Part shown: in pieces, positions 62,840 through 64,000 of the stretch
How the letters are laid out: each line of letters opens with the position of its first letter
How positions within the stretch are numbered: the stretch's first letter is position 1
Assembly: GCA_026874595.1 (NCBI GenBank)
Contig: CM049316.1
Span: 69,739,676 to 69,803,675, forward strand
DNA: 64,000 bases
DNA from: Sipunculus nudus
Taxonomy: Eukaryota > Annelida > Sipuncula > Golfingiida > Sipunculidae
Direction of reading: 5' to 3'
The notes under the pieces: generated by a model
What the model was told of the DNA's origin: nothing
The model's input: the letters and a program-made list of their open reading frames with translations, nothing else
The model's database searches: none
Program-made: the position numbers and the translations under genes

Positions 62840-63260
62840 TGCAAAAAATCTCTCTCTACCTTGCAATGTCACTGCGACTATGTGTATGAAAATGTGTTTC
62901 TTTATGGAGTGCCAGGTACTCCCATCAGTAGATTACAGTGTATTCAAAATACTGCCGCCAGGATTATAACTCAAATGTCAAAATCCTCCCATATTACCCT
63001 AGTACTGAAACAACCACTGGCTACCAGTGTGCTACCAGTGGAATATGAGATACAGTTTAAGATTGGTCTAGCTCCATCATTTTTACATGATCTCCACGTT
63101 CAATACATTCCAGCAAGGTCCCTGTGTTCTGCAAAAAAGGGCTTGTTGACAACACCGATGACTCAGATTGATACATTCAGAGAGAAATGTTTTAGGATTG
63201 CTGCCCCGGGTCTGTGGAACAGTTTACCTTACATAGTTAAACATGCTGATTCTTTAGTTT
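62840..63260 (+). pseudogene. Non-LTR retrotransposon (CR1/L2-like) RT C-terminal relic
   Basis: The frame encodes the conserved tail of LINE reverse transcriptases: CDYVYENVFLYGVP, then ISRLQCIQNTAARII, a degenerate LPVEYEIQFKI, GLAPSFLHDL, YIPARSLCSAKKGLL and AAPGLWNSLP. The usual segment before GLAPS is shortened. The RT palm and endonuclease are absent. The relic is cut on its right by element B2, so it predates that insertion. The clade within CR1/L2-type elements cannot be fixed from this piece. Confidence 0.75.
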
Positions 63261-64000
63261 TTTTAGCTCAGCTAATTTCCATCATGCTAAGCTATAGCGA
63301 TCACTCTTTGTCCTTTGTCCGTCTGTCCGTCTGTCTGTTAACCTGGCACAAATCATAACCGCTGGACTTAGAATCTTGTAACTGGAAATTCTGAGAGGTC
63401 GATGAAAAATCTCCTTGGAAACCAGAAATTAGGTCCCTGTTACCCATATCCTTCGAGCTATTGGGCCCCAAAGTACCCCCCCCCCCCCCCCCCGAATAGT
63501 AAAAAATTTAATACAAAAACTTCAATATCTCGTTAACTGCATCACTGATGGTCATGATTTTTTGGCATACATATTGATCATGAGATGTTCCATCAGTTCC
63601 TGCAGACTTGTGGCACCACCTGTATTTTTTTATGTTTTACTAATTTTTTTCTCTATTTTTGAGACCTTTAAAAATGTGAACATCTGTTAACAGGGCACAA
63701 ATCGTAAAGACTGTACCTAGAATCTTCATTCTTGACACAGTGAGAGACCTATGATAAGTCTCCATGGAAACCAGAAATTAGGTCTCTGTTACCCAAATCC
63801 TTCGAGCTATGGGGCCCCAAAGTACCCCCCAGAATAGTCAAAAATTTCATACAAAAACTTCAAAATCTCATTAACTACATCACTGATGGTCATGATTTTT
63901 AGCATACATATTGATCATGAGATGTTTCATCAGTTTCTGCAGACTGGTGGCGCCACCTGTATTTTTCGATTTTTACAAATTGTTTTCTCTATTTTTAGAC
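63261..64000 (+). mobile_element. Helentron-like element B2 (runs off the window)
   Basis: It starts TTTTAGCTCAGCTAATTTCC with (GTCC/GTCT)n at about 63317-63338. Two units of about 348 bp start at GTTAAC (63338 and 63686), each with GGAAACCAGAAATTAGGTC and GGGCCCCAAAGTA blocks and ending in GCAGAC(T)TGTGGC(A)CCACCTG-type sequence. A C18 run at 63476-63493 stands where the second unit has C6. The 3' end is outside. Confidence 0.65.

Overview
This window looks like non-coding-rich nuclear DNA of an animal, most likely a marine invertebrate such as a mollusc. The base is AT-rich, genes are split by long introns, and there are many interspersed repeats carrying (GTCC)n microsatellites. No bacterial-type operons, rRNA or tRNA genes were seen. 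The species assignment is inference from repeat style only.

One host gene is recognised: the 5' half of an RBCK1 (HOIL-1) orthologue on the + strand. Six coding exons were placed by splice signals and reading phase (24132-24180, 26301-26469, 34483-34576, 59719-59917, 60452-60600, 62267-62440). They encode an N-terminal LUBAC-tethering-like helix, a ubiquitin-like domain and an NZF zinc finger. The RING-IBR-RING part must lie beyond the window. Intron 3 is about 25 kb because a retroelement array sits in it.

That array (35041-58433) is the most striking object. It has six LTRs and five internal regions of one young Ty3/gypsy-class element, flanked as a whole by a single 5-bp target duplication (AAAAC) inside a 32-bp minisatellite. 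The order is Gag, protease, integrase, then RT thumb plus RNase H, so integrase precedes RT/RNase H as in the Gmr1 clade. The catalytic part of reverse transcriptase is missing from all three long copies. Two of the five internal regions keep only gag and join a 5'-truncated LTR at the same novel junction.

The left part (1-24 kb) opens with a gag-protease relic (1-689), then AT-rich DNA and a diverged tandem repeat rich in TTACCTG/CAGGTAA (6.2-7.5 kb). A nested stack of Helitron/Helentron-like elements follows (7.8-22.3 kb). Element A1 is interrupted by B1, which is interrupted by C1; element D is interrupted by A2; A3 stands alone. These share subterminal inverted repeats, a short 3' hairpin and either a CTAG end or a CTTGTTT end. 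D carries 317-bp units, each with a CTCF-like motif.

Within RBCK1, intron 2 holds a 3-kb fold-back element with about 345-bp inverted ends (26549-29569), itself hosting Helitron-like element E, followed by family G with nested C2. Intron 5 ends in a 55-bp tandem repeat that duplicates the exon 6 splice acceptor. The right end holds a LINE RT relic (62840-63260) cut by another B-type element that runs off the window.
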